NCBI GenBank assembly: GCA_027061425.1
Contig: JALSUN010000164.1
Location: 1 to 27,105, forward strand
Reading direction: 5' to 3'
From: Helicobacteraceae bacterium
GTDB taxonomy: Bacteria; Campylobacterota; Campylobacteria; Campylobacterales; Sulfurimonadaceae
Length of the DNA stretch: 27,105 bases
Made by a program: the position numbers and the translations under genes. A model generated the notes under the pieces. That model was given only the letters and a program-made list of their open reading frames with translations, made no database searches and was not told where the DNA came from. Positions 14,694 to 22,425 of the stretch are shown here, one piece after another (the stretch's first letter is position 1; every line of letters starts with the position of its first letter).

Positions 14694-16109
14694 TTATAAG
14701 TTATCTTCTAACATTGTTGACCACAAGGTCTCAGGGTTTTCTACCCGCTTTCCTCCGTGGTAAAGCAATACCAATTGCAGCTGGTCACTTTTTGTCTTTT
14801 GTGCGATGTTGTTAGGGCTGATAGTGTAGCGTCCTAAGGTCTTGCTCGTAGGCCACTTTATATGTGGATACGCAGTATAGATAAGTTCAGAACAGACGAT
14901 TTTATCACTGGTCTCCACATCAAAATTAAAATCATACGCCTTTCCTAGCTGGGCAAAGGTGTGCAATATGACGGTACGTTTTTGTTCTGGACTCATTTTT
15001 TCTTGACGCAGCACAGCCATATCATCGATGTTTAAAAAGTGCTCTAATGAGTTAAGCACTACCCCTTCACGAAGGGCTTCGACGATCTCCGCTTGGGCAC
15101 GAATCTCTTGTTGGTGAGGTTTTACCAGAGGATGTTCCCATAGCCCAAGTTCTTTCAACTCTTGTTCAGATCCTACCCAAATAGCGGCATGTCCCCAATA
15201 ACCTGGGATAAAACTGTCCGTTAAGCGAAACGGTGTTTTTTCCAGAAGAATGTCTCCTGCCTTGAGTTGACCATAAATCTCATTTTTGATTTTTGCATTT
15301 TGGTACATAAGCCCTTTTCTCGTCGCCACAAGTCCCATCGTGTTGCCAAAGACACCACTAAATGTGTTGAGACCTTTACTACTCAAGACTTTAATATCAT
15401 CAGTTCTATTTTTGCCATAGAGTGCGATGTTCTCTTCGACCACTTTAAAAAAATTTTTCTCTTGTAGCAAATGGTAAGAGGGACTGTTCTCTATCAGTGT
15501 CTGAAAATAGACCATCTCATCATCAAAATTATGATCGATCGCAATCTCATCTTGATATACCTTCATCGCTTTTTTCATACGGGTATAGTTACTCACCGAG
15601 ACATAAGCCTTACTCGCATGTTCAAGAGCATGACTTTCTAAAGTATACTCACTATCCTCAGCATTGATGATCTTTCTAAGATGGGGCTGGTTTTGAAACA
15701 TCGAGAGACTTAAAAGGTAGTTGTCATAGAGCACAAGCGCTGCGGAAAGAGAAAACATAATCCCTTTAAGACGGCGGTTTTTCTCTATGCTCTCATCTTC
15801 AACCCATGATTCATACTTTGTTGTACGTTTGAGTAGTGCTTCTCGCAACTTTTGTTGAGACAAGGTCGCTTGGCGCAGGGCATGAATGGATGCAGCACTC
15901 AAGTAGCCATCTTGGTCGAGTTCACCTTCAAGCTTCTCAAAAAGCAGTCCACTCTCTATTCTTTGAGCATAAGAGTGTTCTACAAGCGGATAAAACAGCT
16001 CCATTTCCTTATCAAAGTTAGCATCTTTTTGTGCTGGATTGGGTACATCATTACACCCATTTAAAAGCAGTAACATAGCAATAATAATATAGAAGTAGTT
16101 AAATTTCAT
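14694..16109 (-). CDS. Lipoprotein with YiiX-type permuted papain (NlpC/P60-like) domain
   Basis: A 471-residue protein. Residues 1-18 form a lipoprotein signal with LLNGC, so Cys19 should be lipidated. Residues 30-280 are helical, Leu- and Glu-rich, with no domain I recognise. Residues 283-420 are a YiiX/YebB-like permuted NlpC/P60 domain: GDILLEKTP, the catalytic His307 in GYWGHAAIWVG, an EALREGVVL strand and the catalytic Cys406 in KIVCSELIYTAY. The order His before Cys is what defines the permuted group. Members are thought to hydrolyse amide or ester bonds in cell-wall or lipid substrates; the substrate here is unknown. The gene is divergent from the trpA leader and converges on the ABC-F gene with an 11-base gap. 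Confidence 0.83.
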   Translation of the reverse strand: MKFNYFYIIIAMLLLLNGCNDVPNPAQKDANFDKEMELFYPLVEHSYAQRIESGLLFEKLEGELDQDGYLSAASIHALRQATLSQQKLREALLKRTTKYESWVEDESIEKNRRLKGIMFSLSAALVLYDNYLLSLSMFQNQPHLRKIINAEDSEYTLESHALEHASKAYVSVSNYTRMKKAMKVYQDEIAIDHNFDDEMVYFQTLIENSPSYHLLQEKNFFKVVEENIALYGKNRTDDIKVLSSKGLNTFSGVFGNTMGLVATRKGLMYQNAKIKNEIYGQLKAGDILLEKTPFRLTDSFIPGYWGHAAIWVGSEQELKELGLWEHPLVKPHQQEIRAQAEIVEALREGVVLNSLEHFLNIDDMAVLRQEKMSPEQKRTVILHTFAQLGKAYDFNFDVETSDKIVCSELIYTAYPHIKWPTSKTLGRYTISPNNIAQKTKSDQLQLVLLYHGGKRVENPETLWSTMLEDNL

Positions 16110-16170
16110 CTGTGTTCTTTAGTTTTTTTATATTTTATCAATTTACATATTAATTATACCTCTCTATATC

Positions 16171-16178
16171 AAAGGAGG
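16171..16178 (+). promoter_or_regulatory. Strong Shine-Dalgarno of the trpA leader ORF
   Basis: AAAGGAGG lies 5 bases before the ATG at 16184. It matches the 16S anti-SD better than most ribosome sites in the window, which argues that the short ORF is translated. Confidence 0.65.
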
Positions 16179-16183
16179 CAATC

Positions 16184-16273
16184 ATGTACACCCCTATAAG
16201 TGATAGAGCATTTTTAATCCAAAAGTGGTACAATTTCGCCAAATATATACTTATATACATGGAGACCTTTTGA
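16184..16273 (+). CDS. 29-codon upstream ORF coupled to trpA
   Basis: This encodes MYTPISDRAFLIQKWYNFAK then YILIYMETF and stops at TGA (16271-16273). The TGA overlaps the TTG start of trpA in a TTGA junction. With the strong AAAGGAGG site in front, it looks like a translated leader that delivers ribosomes to trpA, whose own start is TTG with a GGAG inside this ORF. It contains one Trp codon (TGG), too few for classical trp attenuation, and four Tyr codons. It may be a leader peptide or only a coupling device. A TACAAT -10-like element lies inside it, so a second, shorter transcript is possible. I know no homologous family. Confidence 0.55.
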   Translation: MYTPISDRAFLIQKWYNFAKYILIYMETF

Positions 16274-17010
16274 AAAATCTTGTCGCATATATCACCACAG
16301 GTTTTCCTGAAAAATCATTTACTGTAGACCTTGCCCTTGCCTTAGGTGAGAGTGGCGTTGACTCTCTTGAGCTTGGCGTTCCCTTTTCAGATCCTGTAGC
16401 TGATGGTCCTGTTATAGAAAAGGCCAACTTTCTTGCGCTTGAAAAAGGACTACGTTTTCAAGATGTTTTAGACGTCTCTGCTCAAATAGCGCCCAAAGTC
16501 GACACCTTGTGGATGGGGTACTTTAACCCTTTTTATCAGTACGGGATGGAAGCACTTTTACAAAAGGCACAGGAGTTGGGTGTCAGTGGCATGATCATCC
16601 CAGACCTCCCCCATGAAGAGGCTTTAGCTTACCATGAACTTTTTAATGCCAACAGTGTGAGCAACATCAGTTTTGTAGCTCCTACTGATGGAGATGCTCG
16701 TGTCAAAGAGGTGGTCTCTTCTGCTCAAAAGTTCATCTACCTTGTGGCGTATGCGGGTATTACGGGTAGTGGACAGAGTGAAGACCTACAGCCTATCATC
16801 AGCTCCATTAAGACCCACACACAGACACCTGTTTATGTCGGTTTTGGTGTGAATGAAAAAACTGCCAAAGACAAAGTTAAAGGTGCAGACGGGGTTATCG
16901 TGGGTTCTGCTTTTGTCAATGTCTTGCTACAAGAGACCTTGACCTATGCCCAGAAAATCCAACAGTGTTGTAACATCGCTAGCGAGATCAAGCAAAAAAT
17001 TAACGACTAA
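16270..17010 (+). CDS. trpA: Tryptophan synthase alpha chain
   Basis: 246 residues from TTG at 16270, chosen because GGAG lies 5 bases upstream and MKNLVAYITTGFP begins at the family's usual position; a GTG at 16225 would add an unusual extension. TIM-barrel protein with the signature SLELGVPFSDPVADGP holding the catalytic Glu34 and Asp45, the IPDLPHEEA loop, and VGFGVN with GADGVIVGSAFV for phosphate binding. It cleaves indole-3-glycerol phosphate to indole and glyceraldehyde 3-phosphate and passes indole to TrpB. The loop normally reading SRAGVTG is AYAGITG, so the Arg is absent. No trpB or other trp gene is nearby, so it is detached from the pathway operon. The DUF3943 gene follows after 9 bases. 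Confidence 0.93.
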   Translation: MKNLVAYITTGFPEKSFTVDLALALGESGVDSLELGVPFSDPVADGPVIEKANFLALEKGLRFQDVLDVSAQIAPKVDTLWMGYFNPFYQYGMEALLQKAQELGVSGMIIPDLPHEEALAYHELFNANSVSNISFVAPTDGDARVKEVVSSAQKFIYLVAYAGITGSGQSEDLQPIISSIKTHTQTPVYVGFGVNEKTAKDKVKGADGVIVGSAFVNVLLQETLTYAQKIQQCCNIASEIKQKIND

Positions 17011-17019
17011 ACACTTTTC

Positions 17020-17946
17020 ATGCGCTATTTCTTCTTTTTATTTATAGTGCTTCCTCTCTGGGCCAACACCCCCCTCTATGAATCTCTAAAAAAGCCACAA
17101 CAGACTGATAACTATAATAGGCTCTCCTCTTTTGATGCCAATGAGACCACGCAAAAAAAACTTTTTTCCAGTGAACTGTATGAGTACTGGATGTGTGCTC
17201 TGTTACAAAAGCAGTACCATATCTATAACATTGATGACACCAAAGACTATATTGTTACCGATATTAATGTTAATAACATAATGTCACCTGAGGCAAAAGC
17301 ACTCACTGAAGACACCATATATACCCAAGTAATGATGGTAGGAATGATAGGGATTTTGTTTATGATGCCCGAGAGTTTTACAAACTGGGACAAAGAACAG
17401 ATGCTTTCAGGATCTCTTACCCAGCAGAGAGAAGAACACATTGCAGCAGGTCCCGTCTGGGATGAAGATGATTGGGCGGTTAATTATGTTGGCCATCCTG
17501 TCACCGGTGCTTACTACTATACCATGGCCAGAAATGATGGCTTTGGTATTTTCGGATCGGCCATGTACTCCACTATGATGTCTACATTTTTCTGGGAGTA
17601 TGGCTATGAGGCTTTTGCTGAGATCCCTTCTATACAAGACATCATTTTTACGCCACTGGTAGGTTCATTTATGGGTGAAGGACTTCATATCTTAGAGTTA
17701 CAGCTTGATGAGAACCAAGGGGTCATCTGGGGATCAAAGACTTTAGGGAGTGTCAGTTACTATTTTCTGGATCCTATCGGCAGTATGGCAGGGGGTCTGA
17801 GTGATCTCTTTGATGTCTCTGTCACTATGGAGTTTACAACGTTTGAGCACTACCAAGACCCCTCTATATTTCGCCACTCCAATGATCAGGCAGACCCTGT
17901 GCGTTTTCAAGACAGAGACTATGGAATCATCTTAACCTTCTACTAA
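17020..17946 (+). CDS. DUF3943 envelope protein
   Basis: A 308-residue protein with a signal peptide (residues 1-15, ending LWA). It carries the DUF3943 pattern: DDWAVNYVGHPVTGAYYYTM, an ARNDGFG step, STFFWEYGYEAFAEIPS and IIFTPLVGSFMGEG. The rest is rich in aromatic residues and short strands, ending in DRDYGIILTFY, so it may be an outer-membrane or periplasmic protein of mostly beta structure. The function of DUF3943 is not known. It starts 9 bases after trpA without a ribosome site of its own and probably belongs to the trpA transcript, though the pairing has no obvious metabolic sense. Confidence 0.82.
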   Translation: MRYFFFLFIVLPLWANTPLYESLKKPQQTDNYNRLSSFDANETTQKKLFSSELYEYWMCALLQKQYHIYNIDDTKDYIVTDINVNNIMSPEAKALTEDTIYTQVMMVGMIGILFMMPESFTNWDKEQMLSGSLTQQREEHIAAGPVWDEDDWAVNYVGHPVTGAYYYTMARNDGFGIFGSAMYSTMMSTFFWEYGYEAFAEIPSIQDIIFTPLVGSFMGEGLHILELQLDENQGVIWGSKTLGSVSYYFLDPIGSMAGGLSDLFDVSVTMEFTTFEHYQDPSIFRHSNDQADPVRFQDRDYGIILTFY

Positions 17947-17954
17947 AACAGCCT

Positions 17955-18596
17955 TTAAAAAAGTTCCACCTTCTCCAACTGCTCGCCCATCCATGAAGCG
18001 ATATATTCCAACTCTTCTCTGTCTATACTATGGTCTTTGTCATACGCTTTAAAAGTGATGTTAAGACCACCCTTTTGCAAGGTCTCTACTTGAGATTTTG
18101 AGATTTCATAAGGCAGTACGGTGTCATAAATACCATGAGTACAGAGCCAGTTGGCCTCTTTCAAGTCAGGGTTCATCTCTTTTAACAAGGTCTCTGCATC
18201 ATATATATAACCACTCACAGCGATATATCCTGCCAGTTTTCTATGATAACGCGCGCCAAACTCAAAGGTGAGCAGTGCGCCTTGCGAAAAGCCAAAAAGA
18301 AAACTCTCCTCTGCATTAAACTCAGACGTAAACAACATCTCTAAACTCTCATGAAGCAGTTGAGAGGAGTGTTTGATACCCGGTAGTTGGTCAGGTGGCA
18401 GTTGGTACCATGAGAGACCTGTAAAGTACTCAAAAGGAGCGTCAAGCAACAGGTAGTTCATCTCATCCATCTTGATGAAGTCAGGTAACATGGTAAAACC
18501 TTCAGAGGAGTCACCACGACCATGCATAATGATCATAATCTTTTTAGAAGGGACTTTGGCGGGAATAAATATGTTTTCTAAGGGTAAGTTTTGCAT
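17955..18596 (-). CDS. Phospholipase/carboxylesterase-family serine hydrolase
   Basis: A 213-residue alpha/beta hydrolase of the small esterase (YpfH/LYPLA-like) group. HGRGDSSEGF (25-34) forms the oxyanion-hole loop, GFSQG (102-106) holds nucleophile Ser104, THGIYDTVLPYE holds Asp158 and YDKDHSID holds His189. It has no signal peptide, so it is cytoplasmic. It should hydrolyse carboxylic esters or thioesters of small substrates; the natural substrate is unknown. Its ATG has no ribosome site but lies exactly 5 bases after TATAAT, so a leaderless mRNA starting at the ATG is likely. It follows the M16 gene by 29 bases and could also be read from that transcript. Confidence 0.87.
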   Translation of the reverse strand: MQNLPLENIFIPAKVPSKKIMIIMHGRGDSSEGFTMLPDFIKMDEMNYLLLDAPFEYFTGLSWYQLPPDQLPGIKHSSQLLHESLEMLFTSEFNAEESFLFGFSQGALLTFEFGARYHRKLAGYIAVSGYIYDAETLLKEMNPDLKEANWLCTHGIYDTVLPYEISKSQVETLQKGGLNITFKAYDKDHSIDREELEYIASWMGEQLEKVELF

Positions 18597-18601
18597 GCGC
18601 C

Positions 18602-18607
18602 ATTATA
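18602..18607 (-). promoter_or_regulatory. -10 element giving a leaderless esterase mRNA
   Basis: The minus strand reads TATAAT-GGCGC-ATG. A consensus -10 this close puts transcription start at or next to the A of the ATG. No Shine-Dalgarno sequence is present. Confidence 0.5.
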
Positions 18608-18625
18608 TAATAGAAAAAGGAGGTT

Positions 18626-20584
18626 TTAAACCCTTTTTTCTAAACAGTGTTCTATATCTTCTTTGAGGTGGTCTGCCTTTTTGGCTCTTAGGTACAGTTG
18701 AGCACCCTCTTCAAATGTCACTAAAACCAGAGGTCTCCAAAATATCAGAGACCATCCTCTTGTTTTAAAGAGAAGTTGTATAGACCAAGGTATGACCTCA
18801 ACAGAGGCGAAAGTCTCTACATCGTAAACACTAAAACGATTACCTACAAGATATAAATGTTTCTCATCCATCTCTACTCTTGCATCATAATGTACACCAT
18901 AACGGTAGACAAAAACAAAAAGTAAAATCGTCGCAAGTATGTCAAAAAGGTTATAAACATAATAACTTATACCACTAAGGCTCTGATCATAATAGGCATC
19001 ATCAAAAATAAAACCTTCTACCCCATACTTTATCCATTCCCAAATGACACTTGCTGTTATCAGAAAGAAGAGAAAGATCAAAAAACCTAAAAAACGGTTA
19101 GAGAGGCGTTGATTGAGGCAGAGATGACGTCTGTTATAGACAATGTTCAAACGATAAATGTCTATATAATACATCTTAAAATAGACAAAAATCCATAAGA
19201 TGATCCCAAAAAGGACCATAACTATAAAGTCATACATAAAAAAAGCCCCTTGCGAATAGATCATCTCATATCGATTTTGAGGATTTAAAAATGCAGTGAC
19301 TATCTCTTGAAACTCCTGAGGGGTGATACTTTTAAAGATCTCAAATGACGTGCGTCTGGTAATGTTCTGCTCTTCTCGCAAATAGTCCACGGTTGATATA
19401 CGGGTTAGTAGGTCGTCTACATGATGTTCAAAACTCTCATAATTGTTGGTTTCATAAGCTTTCAAAGCATCAGCTATATGCTTTTTGTCCATCTTTCGAG
19501 CATCGGCTTCTAAGGTCTCATCAATATAGAGACGGTTACGTTCAAAATCTTCTTCCAAACCATCATAGTTTAAAAGAACCATCCCCGCTTTTCCATCATT
19601 ATAAGCAGAAGCACTCACCCCATAACTCTGCCCAAGTTTGTTACGCAGATGTTGTTGTATGCGCTTGGCCACGTTATCCATATAAGCATTCACTATAAGA
19701 TAACGTTTATAATCATCTAAGAGGTACTTGGCTCCTACAAACCCGCTGTTTTCTTCGTTACCATAAGTGGCTCTATAGTAAGGTTTATGGTTAAGAGAGA
19801 GTGATTGAGTAGGCTTGGACATCGTCTTTTTTGCACTGGTGTTTGGTTTTGTAAACGTGTCACAGATGCACTTTTTCATCTGATTTACATCGAAGTTTCC
19901 GGCTACTATAAGCTTCATGTTTTGAGGATAATAGTACTTTTTATAGTGCTTTTTCACCGCTTCAAGTGTAAAGTCAGGGTTGTTGAGTGTAGCCCAGTAA
20001 GCTGGATTTGCACTTTTTGACACTACACCAAACGCATCATTATAGTAGTCCTCTTTAGGAGGGCTAATCGTTTCGAAAAAAGTTTTAAGTCCATATACTA
20101 ACCGATCGCGGGTTTTATAGATACCTATCTCGTTTTGTACCGCACCCTTTTCAGCTTCTAAGTCATCTTCAGTTGCGTTAATGTCGGAGAGCATCTTTGC
20201 AAATGTCTCTACCAACCACAGAGACTTCTCTTTACTGATTTGACCCAGATACTCTGTCTCATATGCTTTGGTGTAGGCATTGACCCCACTACCGCCTTGA
20301 GCTTTGATATAGTCAAGGTAGTCACCCTCTTCAACATTTTGGTCTCTAAACACCATATGTTCTACAAGATGTGCCAGACCGGAGGTTTTCTCATCTTCTA
20401 AGGCACTTCCTACATGAACCACTACCCGTACCGCTGTCTGTTCAGCCTTATCGTCATTTAAGAGGTAGACTTCCATGCCGTTGTCTAGTGTGTAGTAAAT
20501 AACATCTTTGTAGGGATCAGCTACATCCATTTTTGCTTCTAACTGTAGTACCAACAATAGAGCGAAAAGTATGATTTTAAACAT
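18626..20584 (-). CDS. M16-family zinc peptidase fused to a C-terminal membrane and PH-like domain
   Basis: A 652-residue protein. Signal peptide at 1-17. Residues 25-235 are the active M16 domain: HLVEH with His72, Glu75 and His76, and Glu152 in VQNEIGIY, 76 residues on, the normal spacing for the third zinc ligand. Residues 260-435 are the second, inactive M16 half with the NKLGQSYGVSASA motif. From about 450 the protein departs from the usual family: three membrane helices (about 452-470, 498-516, 544-562) and a final beta-rich segment (565-650) resembling a PH/YcxB-like domain. The peptidase should face the periplasm and the tail the cytoplasm. The translation is continuous with no sign of frameshift. 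It forms a tight group with the DUF808 gene (8-base gap) and the esterase gene. Confidence 0.85.
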   Translation of the reverse strand: MFKIILFALLLVLQLEAKMDVADPYKDVIYYTLDNGMEVYLLNDDKAEQTAVRVVVHVGSALEDEKTSGLAHLVEHMVFRDQNVEEGDYLDYIKAQGGSGVNAYTKAYETEYLGQISKEKSLWLVETFAKMLSDINATEDDLEAEKGAVQNEIGIYKTRDRLVYGLKTFFETISPPKEDYYNDAFGVVSKSANPAYWATLNNPDFTLEAVKKHYKKYYYPQNMKLIVAGNFDVNQMKKCICDTFTKPNTSAKKTMSKPTQSLSLNHKPYYRATYGNEENSGFVGAKYLLDDYKRYLIVNAYMDNVAKRIQQHLRNKLGQSYGVSASAYNDGKAGMVLLNYDGLEEDFERNRLYIDETLEADARKMDKKHIADALKAYETNNYESFEHHVDDLLTRISTVDYLREEQNITRRTSFEIFKSITPQEFQEIVTAFLNPQNRYEMIYSQGAFFMYDFIVMVLFGIILWIFVYFKMYYIDIYRLNIVYNRRHLCLNQRLSNRFLGFLIFLFFLITASVIWEWIKYGVEGFIFDDAYYDQSLSGISYYVYNLFDILATILLFVFVYRYGVHYDARVEMDEKHLYLVGNRFSVYDVETFASVEVIPWSIQLLFKTRGWSLIFWRPLVLVTFEEGAQLYLRAKKADHLKEDIEHCLEKRV

Positions 20585-20592
20585 ATATAATT

Positions 20593-21462
20593 CTACTTTC
20601 TAAACATATTTTTAAGCGCAACAACACTTTTTTCTACTCCCAAAACCACACTGCCAACTACAAAACCAACCAAGACCTCTGCCAACAGTGAAGGCATAAA
20701 TGCTAAGGCGTGGTGCAGGGTTTCGAGATGATGTACATAGATACCACCCGCAACAAGGAGCATCGCCAAAGTACCAACAACGGTAAGTACCTTTATGACT
20801 TTAGGAAGAGCCACCACTAAAACTTCACCCACTTTTTTAAGTAGGTTCTCTTTTCCTTTGGCTATCTCTATAAACTTAAATCCTACATCATCCATGCGCA
20901 CCAACATCGCCACAAACCCGTAAACACCCACCGTTGCCAAAAAGGCGACAAAACTTACAACAATGATTTGAATCGGTAAACTTTTCTCTGCCACACTGCC
21001 TAAGGCGATGATGACGATCTCTATAGAGAGTATGAAGTCTGTCAAGATGGCAGATTTGACCTTCTCTTTTTCCAACAACAAAATCTCTTCTTCACTATAA
21101 TCATAAGACTCTTCAACATCTTCAGCATGAGGTACCAGGTACTCATATATCTTTTCAGCCCCCTCAAAAGCCAAGTAGAGACCGCCTAACATTAAAATAG
21201 GAACGATAGCCCAAGGGGTAAAAGCACTCAGTACAAATGCTATAGGCAAAATAATCATCTTGTTTCTCAAGGAACCTTTAGTAATTGCCCACAACACAGG
21301 AAGTTCACGAGAAGCTGCAAAACCCGAAGCTTTTTCTGCGCCCACAGCCAAATCATCCCCTAAAACACCTGCTGTTTTTTTTGCAGCTACCTTACTCATC
21401 ATTGCCGCATCATCCAAAAGTGCTGCGATATCATCAAAAACTGCAAAAAACCCCGCCGCCAT
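20593..21462 (-). CDS. DUF808/YedI-family inner membrane protein
   Basis: 289 residues from the second ATG (21462), preferred because AAGG is 6 bases before it and too close to the first ATG (21468). The N-terminus FFAVFDDIAALLDDAAMM..VAAKKTAGVLGDDLAV and the RELPVLWAITKGSLRNKMII segment match E. coli YedI closely. About six to seven membrane helices follow, with the GGLYLAFEGAEKI hallmark and a charged cytoplasmic loop (about residues 115-130). The biochemical function of YedI is not established; a transport or stress role has been suggested without proof. It is first in a minus-strand group with the M16 fusion and the esterase. Confidence 0.87.
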   Translation of the reverse strand: MAAGFFAVFDDIAALLDDAAMMSKVAAKKTAGVLGDDLAVGAEKASGFAASRELPVLWAITKGSLRNKMIILPIAFVLSAFTPWAIVPILMLGGLYLAFEGAEKIYEYLVPHAEDVEESYDYSEEEILLLEKEKVKSAILTDFILSIEIVIIALGSVAEKSLPIQIIVVSFVAFLATVGVYGFVAMLVRMDDVGFKFIEIAKGKENLLKKVGEVLVVALPKVIKVLTVVGTLAMLLVAGGIYVHHLETLHHALAFMPSLLAEVLVGFVVGSVVLGVEKSVVALKNMFRK

Positions 21463-21619
21463 TGTCATCCTTGTCGCTATTTATCTGTGATTGTAGCCAT
21501 ACTTATCAAAATATACACTCAAGGACACCTCAATTTCACATAAAATAACTATTCTCTCTAGTTTTATAGTGTTTATTAATGAAACATTATATAACTTTTT
21601 ATGATTTTACTTTTTATTT

Positions 21620-21647
21620 TTGACACTAAATATAACTTCTTTAGATA
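21620..21647 (+). promoter_or_regulatory. Possible promoter of the secreted nuclease
   Basis: A perfect TTGACA (21620-21625) is followed by a poor -10 (TAGATA, 21642-21647) after 16 bases, giving a start about 25 bases before the TTG codon. The rest of the 216-base gap (21463-21678) is AT-rich with no supported ORF. Confidence 0.35.
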
Positions 21648-21678
21648 AAGTCACGCATACATTATTACAAGGTCTATT

Positions 21679-22425
21679 TTGTTTAAAACTATTTTACTTA
21701 TACTCTCTGTTAGCACCCTACTTTCTGCGCAAGATTGCGATAACCGTTATGTCACCGGTCTTCCTACTCAAGATGTAGATAAGATCTTGTGTAAAAAACG
21801 TTTTATCTTGGGTTATTCTCGTGACACCAAAACACCTTTATGGGCAGTAGAACACCTTAAAAGAGATGAACTTACCAAAAAATCTGAGCTCTCTGGTTTT
21901 CGTTACAGACGGGACTATGCACTTGAACGTAAAGAACGTGCTACCTCTAGTGATTATGCCTACAGTACCCAAGACAGAAGCTTTTTAGTCCCTTTTGAAG
22001 ATGTGAGTGCTGACCACAGTGCGGCGTCCGAAACTTTTATGATGTCTAACATCGTCCCGCAAGACCCTAAACTCAACCGTTATGCTTGGATTTACCTTGA
22101 ACGCGGTGTTCGTGAGTTGGCAGATGTCTATGAAGAGGTCTATGTCGTTACAGGTGTTGCTTACCTAGATAAAGAGGTCAAACATATCGGTCACCATAAG
22201 ATCGCGGTACCCACACACTTCTACAAGGCAGTGTATGCACCCAACACAGTAGATGGTCCTAAGATGTGGGCATGGATCGTTCCTAATGAGGCGATCAAAC
22301 CTGAGCAGATGAAAAACTATAGACTCTCAGTAGATACCCTGGAAGAGAAACTCAACATCGACCTTTTCCCTGGTCTCAAACCTACCCTACAAGCGAGTAT
22401 AGAGCGTAAAGTCATCCCGCTTTAA
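21679..22425 (+). CDS. Secreted DNA/RNA non-specific endonuclease (NUC family), variant active site
   Basis: 248 residues from TTG at 21679, with AAGG 6 bases upstream. Residues 1-17 form a signal peptide ending LLSAQ, so it acts in the periplasm or outside. The fold is recognisable as the beta-beta-alpha-metal NUC family from LWAVEHL, SETFMMSNIVPQDPKLNRYAW, YLERGVRELA and VYVVTGVAYL. The classic DRGH signature reads SADH (110-113): catalytic His113 is kept but the Arg is lost. The metal-ligand Asn is probably Asn133. The protein should degrade nucleic acid for nutrition or for defence against DNA uptake, but the altered motif leaves activity uncertain. Its last 14 bases overlap the convergent rlmF gene. 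Confidence 0.82.
   Translation: MFKTILLILSVSTLLSAQDCDNRYVTGLPTQDVDKILCKKRFILGYSRDTKTPLWAVEHLKRDELTKKSELSGFRYRRDYALERKERATSSDYAYSTQDRSFLVPFEDVSADHSAASETFMMSNIVPQDPKLNRYAWIYLERGVRELADVYEEVYVVTGVAYLDKEVKHIGHHKIAVPTHFYKAVYAPNTVDGPKMWAWIVPNEAIKPEQMKNYRLSVDTLEEKLNIDLFPGLKPTLQASIERKVIPL

Noticed and set aside
16184..16273. Reading the trpA leader ORF as a classical trp attenuator peptide
   Set aside because: It has a single Trp codon, and I see no alternative hairpins or terminator before trpA; only translational coupling is supported.
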